Source of the DNA: Juglans regia
Lineage: Eukaryota; Streptophyta; Magnoliopsida; Fagales; Juglandaceae
NCBI RefSeq assembly: GCF_001411555.2
Contig: NC_049903.1
Span: 21,991,048-22,055,047 of the forward strand
Reading direction: 5' to 3'
DNA: 64,000 nt
The notes under the pieces were generated by a model. It searched no databases, was not told where the DNA came from, and saw only the letters and a program-made list of their open reading frames with translations. This document shows positions 20,129-31,100 of the stretch, in pieces. The stretch's first letter is position 1. The number at the start of each line of letters is the position of its first letter. The position numbers were made by a program, and so were the translations under genes.

Positions 20129-22030
20129 CACATTTGAATTGCACGATAAGGCTGAACGTTTTGAAACGTCAGTAGTGCAGGTGTGTCAACTTCAAGCTTG
20201 CTTTCGACCTTTATTCATCCAGTATATTTCAAAATTCGAAACATAAAATTTGTATATATTTGTCTTGAAGTTCCATAGTATCTTGAATCATCTCAATCGG
20301 AGCTCATATGAGAGAGTTATTCCCATATTATGAAGCGATGTCAAAACTGTCCAGAACCGCCAAATTAACTTCGTTTTGTATTTTACGACTCCATTTGCTT
20401 CCTAAATAAAAATATAATAATAATAAGTATATTTAGGCACCAAATAAGTATAAAAGGCTAAACATTAAGGGAGAAAAATATGACACTATGCATTCTCATC
20501 AACAATAAACAACAGAAACAAAGCATTTTGGAGAATAAGAATAACCTTATTGCTGCAACCACTACCTTTGATGGAATTTTATGCCTTTGAGAAATGTTGA
20601 TCACGTTCAAAACCTACAGCTGCCCGTTGGTCGCACTGTTTATCCATGTTCCAACCCGAGAATCTAGGTATACCCGGACCAGGACCTGAGTTTCTAACAC
20701 GGGTCAAAACCCAGACCAGGTTAGCCTGGGTTAGACTTGGGCCGGAACCCGGATGAATCCGAGTTTTTAAAAACTCAGATTTTTTTTTTTGCATATAGAA
20801 ATGTAAAGTTGGTCCTTGGGAACTCGAAAAGAGTCTTGGGAGTTGGGAAAAAGCAATTAAAACACACAAAGCCCCATCTCTATCATCTGCTGCTGCACTG
20901 AAAAGGGATTGCAAGCAGAAGCTGCATAACCCAAAGCCACGTTATCTGCTGCACTGAAAAGGGAGACGTAAGGACTTGTCTCATGTTTGCATTTCTATCG
21001 TTGTTGTCTTTCACCTTTGTCAAATTCTTTCCCGACATCCACTTCTTTGTCGCTATCAATGTAGAAGATGTGATCCGAGATTGAGTTCTTCATCTTCCTG
21101 TCTTAGATCCTTGACTCTGCAAAACTCGTACACATTAAAAAACCTTTCAACGGGTTGATTAGAGTTTGAACTCTGAGAATGGGTGAGAGATATGGGGTCG
21201 AGGGCATGGAAGAGAGACTGAAGAATGAGATTCAGTTGCAAAGAGTCGTTGGTCTCTGCCATTGTTGATGAACTTGAGGTTCCAATGATAAGGGAGACGA
21301 AATGCTTTTATTGGTGTTTTAATGGAGGAAACGAACGACCTAAGTCGAGAGAAGGAAGATAGAAACATGTACGTGGTTTCTGTGTTTGTTTAAAATTTTG
21401 AACTAACGCGGAAGGTCTAGAATTGCTTTTTGTTTGCGGATTGAATGCACAAGGAAAAGAAATCCGGGTACTGGATTTAAAACCGGGTTCCAGATTTAAA
21501 ACCAGGTTCCGGATTTCAAACCCGCTATCTGGCCCAGATGTATCTGGGTATTGTTATGCGAGTACCGGCCCGGATTTAATCTTGGCCGAAACCCATAACC
21601 GGAACTCTGTTATTCGGGTTCCATACCGGGCCTGGATAAACAGCCTTACCCGTTGGGCAGAGCACCAGAAAGTAAGACACTAAAATGTAGATATGACATA
21701 AGACAAGTTGTCACTATATATTTAAAAATTCAATTCAAGAGGCATGAAAAATGTGATATAAACAAACTCTAATAACATTAACAATTGCATGAACAATTTT
21801 GTTCATCTACCCATAACATAACACAATACTATTAATAGAAAAAGATGTAAAAGCAACATCAAAACTGGATTAAAATAATAACATTCAATTATCTTCCAAA
21901 GATGTCTATGAAATCAACAAATGTTAACAACAACAAAGCACACATAAAAAATGAAATTACATAACGCCAATGAAAAATTACAACTCAGCAAAGCAACTAA
22001 TCAAGCTCTAATGCACAAGCTAGTCACTAA
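20129..22030. other. Duplicate of unassigned spacer and putative TIR element
   Basis: Counterpart of 5768-7668. The TIR element copy spans about 20618-21662 and differs by one T in the T-run near 20780. No additional feature is seen. Confidence 0.5.
20618..21662. mobile_element. Putative TIR transposon, duplicate copy
   Basis: Same inverted ends (CTGCCC, CTGTTTATCCA) and ACCCGG-rich subterminal zones as 6257-7300. It was carried along in the large duplication rather than inserted independently. Confidence 0.4.
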
Positions 22031-22751
22031 TGATATGAACCCGCGGGAACGGAATCCCTTAAACCTACAATCAATTTGAAAACTCTCCAAGAAAGTCAAA
22101 ATCAAGTCAATGGATGGAGAACCTAGACCCGATGAGAACTCGTTTCAAGAACCTAGATTATATTAAAATCTAGACCCGTTGAAGAACCCGTCTCAAGAAC
22201 CCAGATTACAAAGGAAGAACGCCACAAAGGTTGTGATTTACCTTTGATAAATTCAAAAGTTCAATTAAGAACAAGAGGAGTAAAACTCAACTCACAATGA
22301 ATAAATTCATCAATTTCATAAACTTCATAAACTGATTAGAATGAGGCTACATAGAGTATTTAAAGCAAAACCTAATGAAACCCTAGCCAAAATAAATCGC
22401 CATCTTCCAAAAGTGCCCCTGGATGAACAGTGCCGCGGCTATAGTGCCGCGCTACAGTAACTCGGCTAAAGTAACCCTAACCCTAGTTCAATAAAATAAT
22501 AACTTTTCCAACATGCCCTTACATAGGCATAAACCCAATTATTCTAAGCAAATAAAATAGCTCCTTGAAATTAATTAAATAAATTGAAAGCTTTCAAATG
22601 CCCAAAGCCTATAAGTCATGTTGTTGCCCTTTCCATAGCTTATGAAATGAATCAAAGTATAATCTTCATCGTTTAAGCCCTTGAACTTGTATTTGGTCCA
22701 TCTGGAACTTGCAACATATCTTTAAGACTAGGCCCACATTGGTTCCCATCA
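22031..22751 (-). repeat. 3' LTR of X duplicate
   Basis: A 721-bp LTR corresponding to 7669-8389. One substitution lies near its outer end (GAAAGTC for GAAAGCC). Confidence 0.85.
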
Positions 22752-23154
22752 TTCCCCCTCTCCTCAAAAGGATTCGACCTCGAATCTCCACCTGGATCAA
22801 ATGGAAAAATGTTAGTAACATTATCATTGATTTCATATGCATTGTCATTAATTTGTTCAAGAATTTGAGAACATCCATCCAAGCTACTCCTGTTGTCAAT
22901 AGATAAAAACATTAAATCTAAAGGAGTAAATAGATTAAGTCTCTTTTCATCTTAGACCAACATAAATGTTCATGCAAAATGTCTAATATTTTCTTGACAC
23001 CAGAATGACTACTCCAAATATATGCAAACTCAATGAAGGGCAAATGATAGTCCCATAAACGTTCATGCAACAGGTCAATGTATGGCAAATGATACTCCCA
23101 CAAACGTTCCTGAAACACATATAAAGCTTTTTTTACAACACAATGACCACTCCA

Positions 23155-23918
23155 TGATATGAACCCGTGGGAATGAATTCCCTTGAACCCACAATCAATT
23201 TGAAAACTCCTCAAGAAAGCCAAAATCAAGTCAAGGATGGAGAATCTAGACCCGATGAGAACTCGTTTCAAGAACCTAGATTATATTAAAATCTAGACCC
23301 GTTGAAGAACCCGTCTCAAGAACCCAGATTACAAAGGAGGAACGCCACAAAGGTTGTGATTTACCTTTGATAAGTTCAAGAGTTCAATCAAGAACAAGAG
23401 GAGAAAACTCAACTCACAAATAAAATTCAATATTGTCTAACTCTCAAATGAGGCTACAAAGAGTTTTTAAAGCCAAATCTAATCAAAACCCTAGCCAAAA
23501 TAATGCCCCTTTTACCCAAAATTACCCTTGATGAACAGTAGCAGCTACAGTACGCGCGGCTACAGTAACCGGCCTTCCCAAAAACATAGTTCAAAAGAAA
23601 TAAGACATGTGAGTCAAGCATCTTCAAGCCCACTTATTCTAAACTAATAAAATAAATCATTTAACCAAATTGGAAGCCTCCAATAACAATAGGCCGTATC
23701 TTTAAGTCATGCCTTCCATAGCTTGAATAAAGTGGATCAAAACTGGTTCTTCTTCTTTCAGACCCATCTTCAATGTTGGGCTCTTGCTGGCTTCATCCCA
23801 GGTGGATTGCACCAATCCTTGCATTGCTTCCTTGATCTTCTTGGCCCTTGATCTTGTAATTGGCCCATCTGGAACTTGCAAAGGATCTTTAAGAGTAGGC
23901 CCACCTTGGTTCCTATCA
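23155..23918 (-). mobile_element. Solo LTR of the CRM-like family (duplicate)
   Basis: Counterpart of 8793-9556 with the same CTCCA duplication at both sides. It therefore predates the large duplication. Confidence 0.9.
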
Positions 23919-23936
23919 CTCCAATTATATGAAAAT

Positions 23937-24212
23937 TCGATGAATGACAAGCAATACTCCCACAAACGTTCATGCAACATGTTAATGAATAACAAATGAT
24001 ACTTCCACAAACATTCATGCAACACATCAATGAATGATAATTGATACTTCCACAAACGTTCATGCAACACGTCATTGAAAGGCAAATGATACTCCCACAA
24101 ACATTCATGCAACACATCAATGAATGACAATTGATACTTCCACAAACGTTCATGCAACACGTCATTGAAAGGCAAATGATATTCCCACAAACGTTCATGC
24201 AACACAACAAAA
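23937..24212 (-). repeat. 45-bp coding tandem repeat (duplicate)
   Basis: Same six-unit array as 9575-9850, identical as far as I compared. Unit number has not changed since the duplication, which argues for a very recent split or a single locus represented twice. Confidence 0.9.
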
Positions 24213-25840
24213 GTCTTTCTTACACCATGGTTACCAAACAAACCACCATGTCCATCACACACAAGCAACTTACGCATAAAACTAGTAGGTACACAAAATC
24301 TATTCTTTCTAAATAAGTACCAATCTAGTTTATAGAATTTACCAAACGATGGTTTCTCACATGTTCCATACACACTAGCAAAGTCATCATCATTAGCATG
24401 CAATTCCTTATCATATTCAAGTTTCAATAATTTTGCATCTAAAATGAAGATAAGTACATACCTTCTTGCTAAAGCATCAACCACAAAAATTTCCATACCT
24501 TGTGTGTATTTGAATACATGAGGAAAAGTCTCAATACAATCCTCCCGCTTAGTACGCATTATAGTCAACAACTTGCCTTGTCCCTTTAAGTGTGTCAATG
24601 ACTCATGTTCTTCCAAAAAAGGTCGGTTAGGAATTGTTGCACCTGACACAAAATCAATGTAGTGCTCTATCTCCCTAATGGGTGGCAATCCACTAAATAC
24701 CCCACTTGGAAGTACGACCTCATATCCCTGCAACAAAGAGACAACAATACTAGGCAAACATACGTCAGGTTCGTTAGGATTAAATCTCGCCTTAGCATAA
24801 AACACACACTTTTCTCTTTGTTTTTCTCTCACTTTCTTCACAATCTCTTTTCTTTCCACTCTCTTTTTCTTTTTCACTCTTTTTTTCCCTTTCACTCTTT
24901 TTTCTTTTCACTCTCTTTTTTTCTGTCACTCTTTTTTTCTACATCTTTTTTTGTACTCTCGACCTCACAATTATTTTTCAACTCATTCTCTCTTGTGCTT
25001 GAGTTGAAAAATACCTTCTTCTTTTTTCTCTCTCATTTTTCTCCCTTTCTCCATTTCGGTCTCACTATTTCTTTTCTTCTCAATCTCATCTTCACTCTTG
25101 CTTTTCAGCTCAATCTCACTTTCACTCTTGCTTTTCAGCTCATTCTCACTTTCACTCTTGCTTGTTTGCTCAATCTCCTTTTCACTTTTTCTTTTTTGAT
25201 CACTTTCATTTTCACTCTTTCTTTTTTGAGCAACCTCACTTTTCAATTTCAATTGGTCCCCATGGACATGTGTTGGAGTTAAAGGAGCAAGTTTGATTGT
25301 TTTTCCATCCTTTTCAAAATTGTACATGTTCCTTAACCCATCATGGATCACCTTCCTATAACCTCCCCACAATCACTCAACCACTGCAACATGTATGGCC
25401 TAGGGTGTTTCAAGATAGGTAAATTCAATTTTTCAACTAAAGTGGTGCTAGCCAAATTAATACAACTCCTCAAATCAACGATCATACTACATACCTTGTT
25501 GTTGATGTGCCATCTAGTATGAAAAATGTTCTCACTCTGCTGCTCTATATCATCCATCTTAACTTTTGTATTGAGTGCATGTCTGGTAACAAGAGAATCA
25601 CTATAGTCTTCATTCTCATACTCATTTTCAACACTAAACTCAGGATGCCTCCTATCTCCCCTGCCGTGAAGATTTCTAATTACCGCATCTTGATGATCTA
25701 TCCTATCCCTCACTTCACCCAACACCAAGTTCAATTTCTCAAACTATTGTTGCATGGTTGCATTGTTGCATGGCTTGCAACAGAAGGGATGAGTTATGTA
25801 CCATCCCCTTTGGTGATGAGTCACTCCTATGAGACATCAT

Positions 25841-26472
25841 AATGTGCTGCACAAAAAGAATGTAAGTGAAAAACCTCACACACTCCCTTACGTGTTTACA
25901 TTCGAATAATGGCACTCCACTCGTTTTTCACTCTTAATTGGTTTTTTCCAGATAATAGTCTCACACTCTCTTGCCTTTTACCTCAATAGTTTTCTCGCTC
26001 AAGTTCTTTAAGAACTAGTTGAACTAAATCAAGACAATACAACCTTGTATTATTCCAACTAGTAATAAAGATCCAAGAAACAATGAAGGAATAAATTGAC
26101 ATGAGATTCAAGGAATTTATACGAGGGAAAGAGTAATTATTAAAGAAGATACCAACTAGAAAGATGTATTCAGCTCCTATGAAGATAAAAGCTCAATCAA
26201 CAAACACTTTCTTTCTCTTTGTTGTAACTATGTAACAACTTTGAATACACCACCTTCTCTTTTCTTCTTCTTCTTCTTTCTGTATTTTTTTTTTTTTTTT
26301 GAATTTGCTTTTCTTTTCTTTTCCTTTCCTTTCCTTTCCTTTTCTTTTCTCTAATTCAACCACAAACAGCAATATTCAATTGTGAAAACCAAACAATTGA
26401 ATTCAAACACACAAGCATAGACAATGAAGTAGAAGACAATCAATGGAACGACACTCCAAGCAATTGACAAAC
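25841..26472 (-). other. Truncated 5' leader of X duplicate
   Basis: Leader with T-run and (TTTTC/CTTTC)n at 26266-26352. No gene is present. Confidence 0.65.
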
Positions 26473-27198
26473 TGATGGGAACCAAGGTGGGCCTAGTCTT
26501 AAAGATATGTTGCAAATTCCAGATGGGCCAAATATAAGTTCAAGGGCTTAAACGATGAAGATTATGCTTTGATTCATTTTATAAGCTATGGAAAGAGCAA
26601 TAACATGACTTATAGGCTTTGGACACTTGAAGGCTTCCAATTTATTTAATTAATTTCAAGGACCTATTTTATTTGCTTAGAATAATAATTGGGTTTATGC
26701 CTATGCAAGGGTATGTTGGGAAAGTTATTATTTTATTGAACTAGGGTTAGGGTTACTGTAGTCGAGTTACTGTAGCACCATACTATAGCTGCGGCACTGT
26801 TCACTCAGGGGTATTTTTGGAAGATGAGGTTTTATTTTATCTAGGGTTTTAATTAGGTTTTGGTTTAAATACTCTTTGTAGCCTCATTTTCAGAAGTTTA
26901 TGAAGTTTATCAAAATTTGATGAATTTATTCATTGTGAGTTGAGTTGTACTCCTCTTGTTCTTAATTGAACTTTTGAACTTATCAAAGGTAAATCACAAC
27001 CTTTGTGGCGTTCCTCCTTTGTAATTTGGGTTCTTGAGACGGGTTCTTCAATGGGTCTAGATTTTAATATAATCTAGGTTCTTGAAACGAGTTCTCATCG
27101 GGTCTAGATTCTCCATCCATAGACTTGATTTTGGCTTTCTTGGAAAGTTTTCAAATTGACTGTGGTTCAAGGGAATTCATTCCTGCGGGTTCATATCA
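26473..27198 (+). repeat. 5' LTR, plus orientation
   Basis: A 726-bp LTR from TGATGGGAACCAAGG to GGGTTCATATCA. A TTTAAATA box (26864-26871) lies upstream of the conserved GTAGCCTCATTTTC region and is a candidate TATA signal. Confidence 0.9.
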
Positions 27199-27200
27199 TT

Positions 27201-27221
27201 TGGTATCAGAGCAAGGTTTCC
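27201..27221 (+). other. Primer-binding site, initiator-Met type
   Basis: TGGTATCAGAGCAAGG, two bases after the LTR. It is the intact version of the site that has one inserted base in A1 and B1. Confidence 0.9.
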
Positions 27222-28046
27222 AATCAGGTCTGATTCTATCTTTTAATTCTAGCATCCTTAAATTTAATTCTAGGGCTTCATTGTTCTAGCGTTGCCAAAA
27301 AAAAAAAAAAAAAGAAACAAAAAGTAGGCTTCCAAAATTCTTAGGATTTTGGGTTTGACTGAAATTTGCATCACCTAGGGTTTCAAAATTCTAGAGTTTT
27401 CTGCATCTCTAAGTTTATCTGTTGCTTGGAGTGCTGTTCCATTGATTCTCTTCTACTTCATTGTCGTGCTTGAATTCAATTGCTTGATTTTCACAATTGA
27501 ATATTGCTATTTGTGATTGAATTAGAGAAAAGAAAAGAAAGGAAAAGAAAAGAAAAGAAAAGAAAGGAAAAGAAAAGAAAAGAAAAGAAAATTCGAAAAA
27601 AAAAAAAAGAAGAAGAAGAGGAAGAAAATAGAAGGTAGCATATTCAAAGTTGCTACATAGTTTCAACAAAGAGAAAGAAAGTATTTGTTGATTGAGCTTT
27701 TATCATCATAGGAGCTGATTACATCTTTCTAGTTGGTATCTTGTTTTATAATTACTCTTTCCCTCGTATAAATTCCTTAAGTCTCGTGTCATTTGTTTCA
27801 TTCATTGTTTCTTTGATCTATATTACTGGTTGGAATAATACAATGTTGTATTGTCTTGATTTAGTTCAACTAGTTCTTAAAGAACTTGAGCGGGAAAACT
27901 ATTGAGGTAAAAGGCAAGAGGGTGTGAGACTATTATCGGGAAAAAGCCATTAAGAGTGAAACACGAGTGGAGTGCCATTATTTGAGTGTAAACACGTAAG
28001 GGAGTGTGTGAGGTTGTTCACAAACATTCTTTTTGGGCAGCAAATT
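27222..28046 (+). other. 5' leader with (GAAAA)n
   Basis: The leader has an A-run at 27299-27315, (GAAAA/GGAAAA)n at 27526-27600 with a following A-run, then a GTGTGAGACTATTATCGGG-containing block conserved in all family copies upstream of Gag. Short ATGs only. Confidence 0.7.
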
Positions 28047-28508
28047 ATGATGTCTCAAAGAAGTGACTCATCATCAAAAGGTGTGGAAGAGAACTCATCC
28101 TTTGTGTTGCAAGCCATGCAACAACAGTTTGAGAAGTTGAACTTGGTGTTGGGTGAAGTGAGGGATAGGATGGATTATCAAGATGCGGTAATTAGAAATC
28201 TTCATGGCAGGAGAGATAGGAGGCGTCCCGAGTTTAGTGTTGAAAATGGGTATGAGAACGAAGAGTATGGTGATTCTCTTGTTACTAGGCATGGACTCAA
28301 TACAAAAATTAAGATGGATGATATAGAGCAGCAGAGTGAGAATATTTTTCATACTAGATGCCGCATCAACAACAAGGTATGTAGTATGATCATTGATTTG
28401 AGGAGTTGTATTAATTTGGCTAGCACTACTTTAGTTGAGAAATTGAATTTACGTACCTTGAAACACCCTAGACCATACATTGGCTGCAATCGGTTGAGTG
28501 ATGGGTAA
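28047..28508 (+). pseudogene. Gag N-terminus fused to protease remnant
   Basis: An open frame of about 153 codons from ATGATGTCTCAAAG. It holds the Gag N-terminal coiled coil ([17 protein letters not shown]), then jumps without Gag core or CCHC knuckle to the protease region ([19 protein letters not shown]). The active site is D-L-R instead of D-G-G. The frame ends soon after the join to unrelated DNA at about 28480. It cannot form a capsid or a working protease by family knowledge. Confidence 0.75.
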
Positions 28509-29109
28509 AGGAACATGGGAGATTCGCACGGCAAGAACCACATAGGTTCCACACAAAGGCTTGATTTTTCTTGGAGATGAGATTTTTCTCGGGATGTCGT
28601 TTGGAAGGAAATCTCAATGGCGAGGATTATAGACTGCAGCCGAGGGATGCACGCGAAAGGATTCTGAACGAGAGAGATGGGATTGAAATCTTGTGAGATG
28701 GGATTGACAAGCTAAAGAAGATTCGCACAAATTGAAGTTCGAAATGGGGCTTACGGGAGAGAGGAGACAAAAGCTACGAGATTCGCACGGTGCACTGATG
28801 GAAAGTAGTCAACAGTGTTGAGTAAAGGGAGAGACCGACTGAGATAAAAATCTCAGGGGTAAAATTGTGTTTGTTTTGGGGGAACTATCTAACCGTACGA
28901 AAACTATTTTAAGGTTTTGAAAGTTTAAGATTTGTTTCTGAAAACAAACGAGCCTAGATCTTACTCAAAAATCATCTTTTCCTATTTTAACCATCAATCT
29001 TTCCAAAACCTCATACATTCAAGTCTTTATTCTTTCTCTACTCTATTAAAATAATCATTCTTTATTATTTGTTAACTCATTTCCATGTACAATGTTTTAA
29101 CTACTGGCG
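28509..29109. other. Unassigned sequence
   Basis: Contains several GATTCGCACGG-like and GAGATGGGATTGA-like short repeats near 28520-28800, then AT-rich DNA. No open frame or known element is recognised. Confidence 0.4.
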
Positions 29110-29320
29110 AGGTTTGGATAGTGAGTTGAGATGAGATAAGTTGAAATGAAAGTTAAAAGTTGAATAAAATATTGTTAGAATGTTATTTTTTAATATTTTA
29201 TTGTTTTGAAATTTTAAAAAATTGAATTGTTTATTGTATGTTGTATAGGAATTTGAAAATGTTGTAATGATTAGATGAAATGAGTTGAGATAAATTAAAA
29301 CCATCTTTGTATCCAAACCT
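29110..29320. mobile_element. MITE with AGGTTTGGATA termini
   Basis: A 211-bp AT-rich element with perfect 11-bp inverted ends, AGGTTTGGATA at left and TATCCAAACCT at right. It is GAGATGAGATAAGTTGA-rich inside and has no coding potential. It is typical of high-copy MITEs in woody eudicots. Confidence 0.75.
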
Positions 29321-29329
29321 AGTTAAGGC

Positions 29330-29690
29330 TAGGTTTGGATTCAAAAGGTATTCCAATTCATTTCAACTTATCTAATTATTGCAATTTTTTTAAATTCTTA
29401 CATAAAATATAAGAGTTCAACTATATACAGTCACTTTTACTTATTCCTTGCGCACTCCACTAATGTGATTGGCCAAAATAATTATTTTATATTAAAAAAA
29501 GTAACGCAAATCACATTAGTAAAATGCACAATGAGTACGCAAGAGTGACTGCATATAGAGTTTTTAAAAATATAATAAATAATTTACCTTTTTCAAATTT
29601 TAAAATAATAATAATATTAAAAAATAATATTCTAATAATATTTTATTCAACTTTTAACTTTCATCCCAACTTACTATCCAAACATTTCCT
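29330..29690. mobile_element. Second MITE of the same family, interrupted
   Basis: Starts TAGGTTTGGAT and ends ACTATCCAAACATTTCCT, with the same family core (CAACTTTTAACTTTCATCCC). The middle, about 29405-29567, is a different fold-back sequence inserted into it. Confidence 0.6.
29405..29567. mobile_element. Fold-back MITE nested in the 29330-29690 MITE
   Basis: The left arm (ATATACAGTCACTTTTAC...CTAATGTGATT) is the inverted complement of the right arm (AATCACATTAG...GAGTGACTGCATAT), with imperfect pairing over about 55 bp. AGAGTT occurs at both outer sides and may be a target duplication. Confidence 0.55.
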
Positions 29691-29727
29691 AAATAGCTGC
29701 AATATCTAGATTTAGATAGATGCATTT

Positions 29728-29728
29728 A

Positions 29729-29763
<35 letters not shown>
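29728..29763. repeat. (TTA)n microsatellite
   Basis: Uninterrupted TTA trinucleotides, about 12 units. Confidence 0.95.
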
Positions 29764-29766
<3 letters not shown>

Positions 29767-30264
29767 TACATTTCAGAACAATCAATATTATAATAGAGCA
29801 CTTGTATAGGCCACCATCCGACTGAGCAAAATTACATTTTTATTGTGGAGGATTAATCCATCGTCTTGGATGAATTGAAATTTTTAACCACTAGCTTAAT
29901 ACTTCTATAGAGTAGGTTTATTTTTGGCTGTAAGCGGACAGTTGTTAAGCCCAACTTAGTATATAAGCTGGCAGACCCACTTTTATAAGGAGTTCTAAAT
30001 TAAGCCTAGCTTTAAAACAAATCTCTAGGGCCCAGTCCAAGACTATCACCCTTCTGCAACCCAAACCTAAATTTAGTTGTTCGCCCATTCCACCTCCCAT
30101 TCTCTCAAGAGGCCTCAATAGCCCTGACCCCATTGCTGCCACGAGCCAGCCACCACCAAAGGAGAACAAGAAATTACCTCCATCTTCTTCACTACATATG
30201 CTGCCAACCCAATGTTGCCTAGCTTTGTGTTACTGGGAAGATCACCCCACTTTTATTATCAACA
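29764..30264. other. Unassigned sequence
   Basis: No gene or element recognised. A minus-strand frame near 29945-30169 has no recognisable motif. Confidence 0.4.
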
Positions 30265-30868
30265 TGTTGGATTGCATGTGGAGACTGGTTTGTGAGTAGA
30301 AAATCGAGAAACAGTGAGTTCACTAGACATGAGCTCGAAAGTGGGCTTGAGCGAAGCTCAACCTATGAGTTTGCTCAACATGCGCGCTCGAGTGAAGCTC
30401 AAATCGTGACTTCGCTTGAGGTGTGCTCGACAGTGGGCTCGAGTGAGACACAAACCCTAGTGTTCGCTTGAGTTATGCTTGACACCCCGCTTGAACTAAT
30501 GTTCATTGGCTGTTTGCTCGAGGCGCGCTCGACACGGTACTCAAGCAAATAACATAGTTTTTGCCATATTAAGATTTTCAGTGCCGTTTACTATAAATAT
30601 GTTATATTTAACTTGTTTTGTACGGCTTTTCAGCATATTTTTTAGAGAGGACAATTGTTAAATCAGTGCATATTTTGTGAGAGAGCAAAAATGCCCTAGA
30701 ATGTGTGAGTTGAGATTGAGTGATTGTAATCTCATCTAATTAATAAGATTTCTGCAGCTCTGTAGACGTAGGCAATTTTCTGAACCACGTATATTGTGTG
30801 TAGTGTATTTCATCGTGCTTGCTTTTATTTTATTTGTCATCATTTGTGTGTGTGTGTTTTGCACAACA
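30265..30868 (+). mobile_element. Solo LTR, copia-like, TSD CAACA
   Basis: Begins TGTTGGATTGCATG and ends GTTTTGCACAACA, flanked by CAACA at 30260-30264 and 30869-30873. The left half is full of GCTCGA/CTCGAG motifs. The right half has TATAAATATG near 30594 and AATAAG near 30741, in the order expected for promoter and polyadenylation signals in plus orientation. TGTTGGA...CAACA ends suit Ty1/copia LTRs. CAACA also occurs inside the end, so the TSD is slightly ambiguous. Confidence 0.7.
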
Positions 30869-31100
30869 CAACAACCAACAAGTAACTCATATACATCAAT
30901 CATTCGAAGATGAGAAGAGGTAAGAACTCAAATAGAACCAAGATAATAGAGTACAACCTAAAAGCTCATGCTTTTTTCGGTGTTAAACAACCTTACATGC
31001 CAAAGGTTATCCTAATTCTAAAACATGAATCTTTAAGGTATTTTTTATTACTAGAAAGATTATAATTTAAAACATCACAAAGTAAAAACCGCATGCAACA

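Larger units (their letters stand above)
22673..25840 (-). pseudogene. Broken Gag-Pol of X duplicate
   Basis: Same disabled structure as 8311-11478: an early stop in the Gag N-terminus, no Gag core, protease motif IVDLRSC, frameshifts, an RT/RNase H fusion, and 15-residue repeats (23937-24212). The C-terminal third is split by the solo LTR. Confidence 0.75.
22031..26472 (-). mobile_element. Copy X duplicate, ending head-to-head with a plus-strand element
   Basis: Counterpart of 7669-12112: 3' LTR 22031-22751, interior with nested solo LTR, and a leader that stops at CAATTGACAAAC. The next base starts a complete plus-oriented LTR (26473). Confidence 0.8.
15219..26475. repeat. 11.3-kb duplicon, copy B
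   Basis: Near-identical to 816-12115 (offset 14403 falling to 14361-14362 after indels near 4 kb). The left edge lies inside the chimeric LTR. The right edge coincides with the point where copy A meets the N gap, so the true extent of the match is unknown. Confidence 0.9.
26473..28508 (+). mobile_element. Plus-strand element of the X subfamily, 3'-truncated
   Basis: 5' LTR, primer site, leader and Gag start in plus orientation, followed by loss of everything after a short protease remnant. No second LTR or polypurine tract follows. The LTR begins at the exact base where the minus-strand X copy ends, giving a head-to-head arrangement. Confidence 0.8.

Noticed and set aside
26473..28508. Plus-strand element as an active autonomous copy
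   Set aside because: It has LTR, primer site and Gag start, but no Gag core, no enzymes, no polypurine tract and no second LTR.
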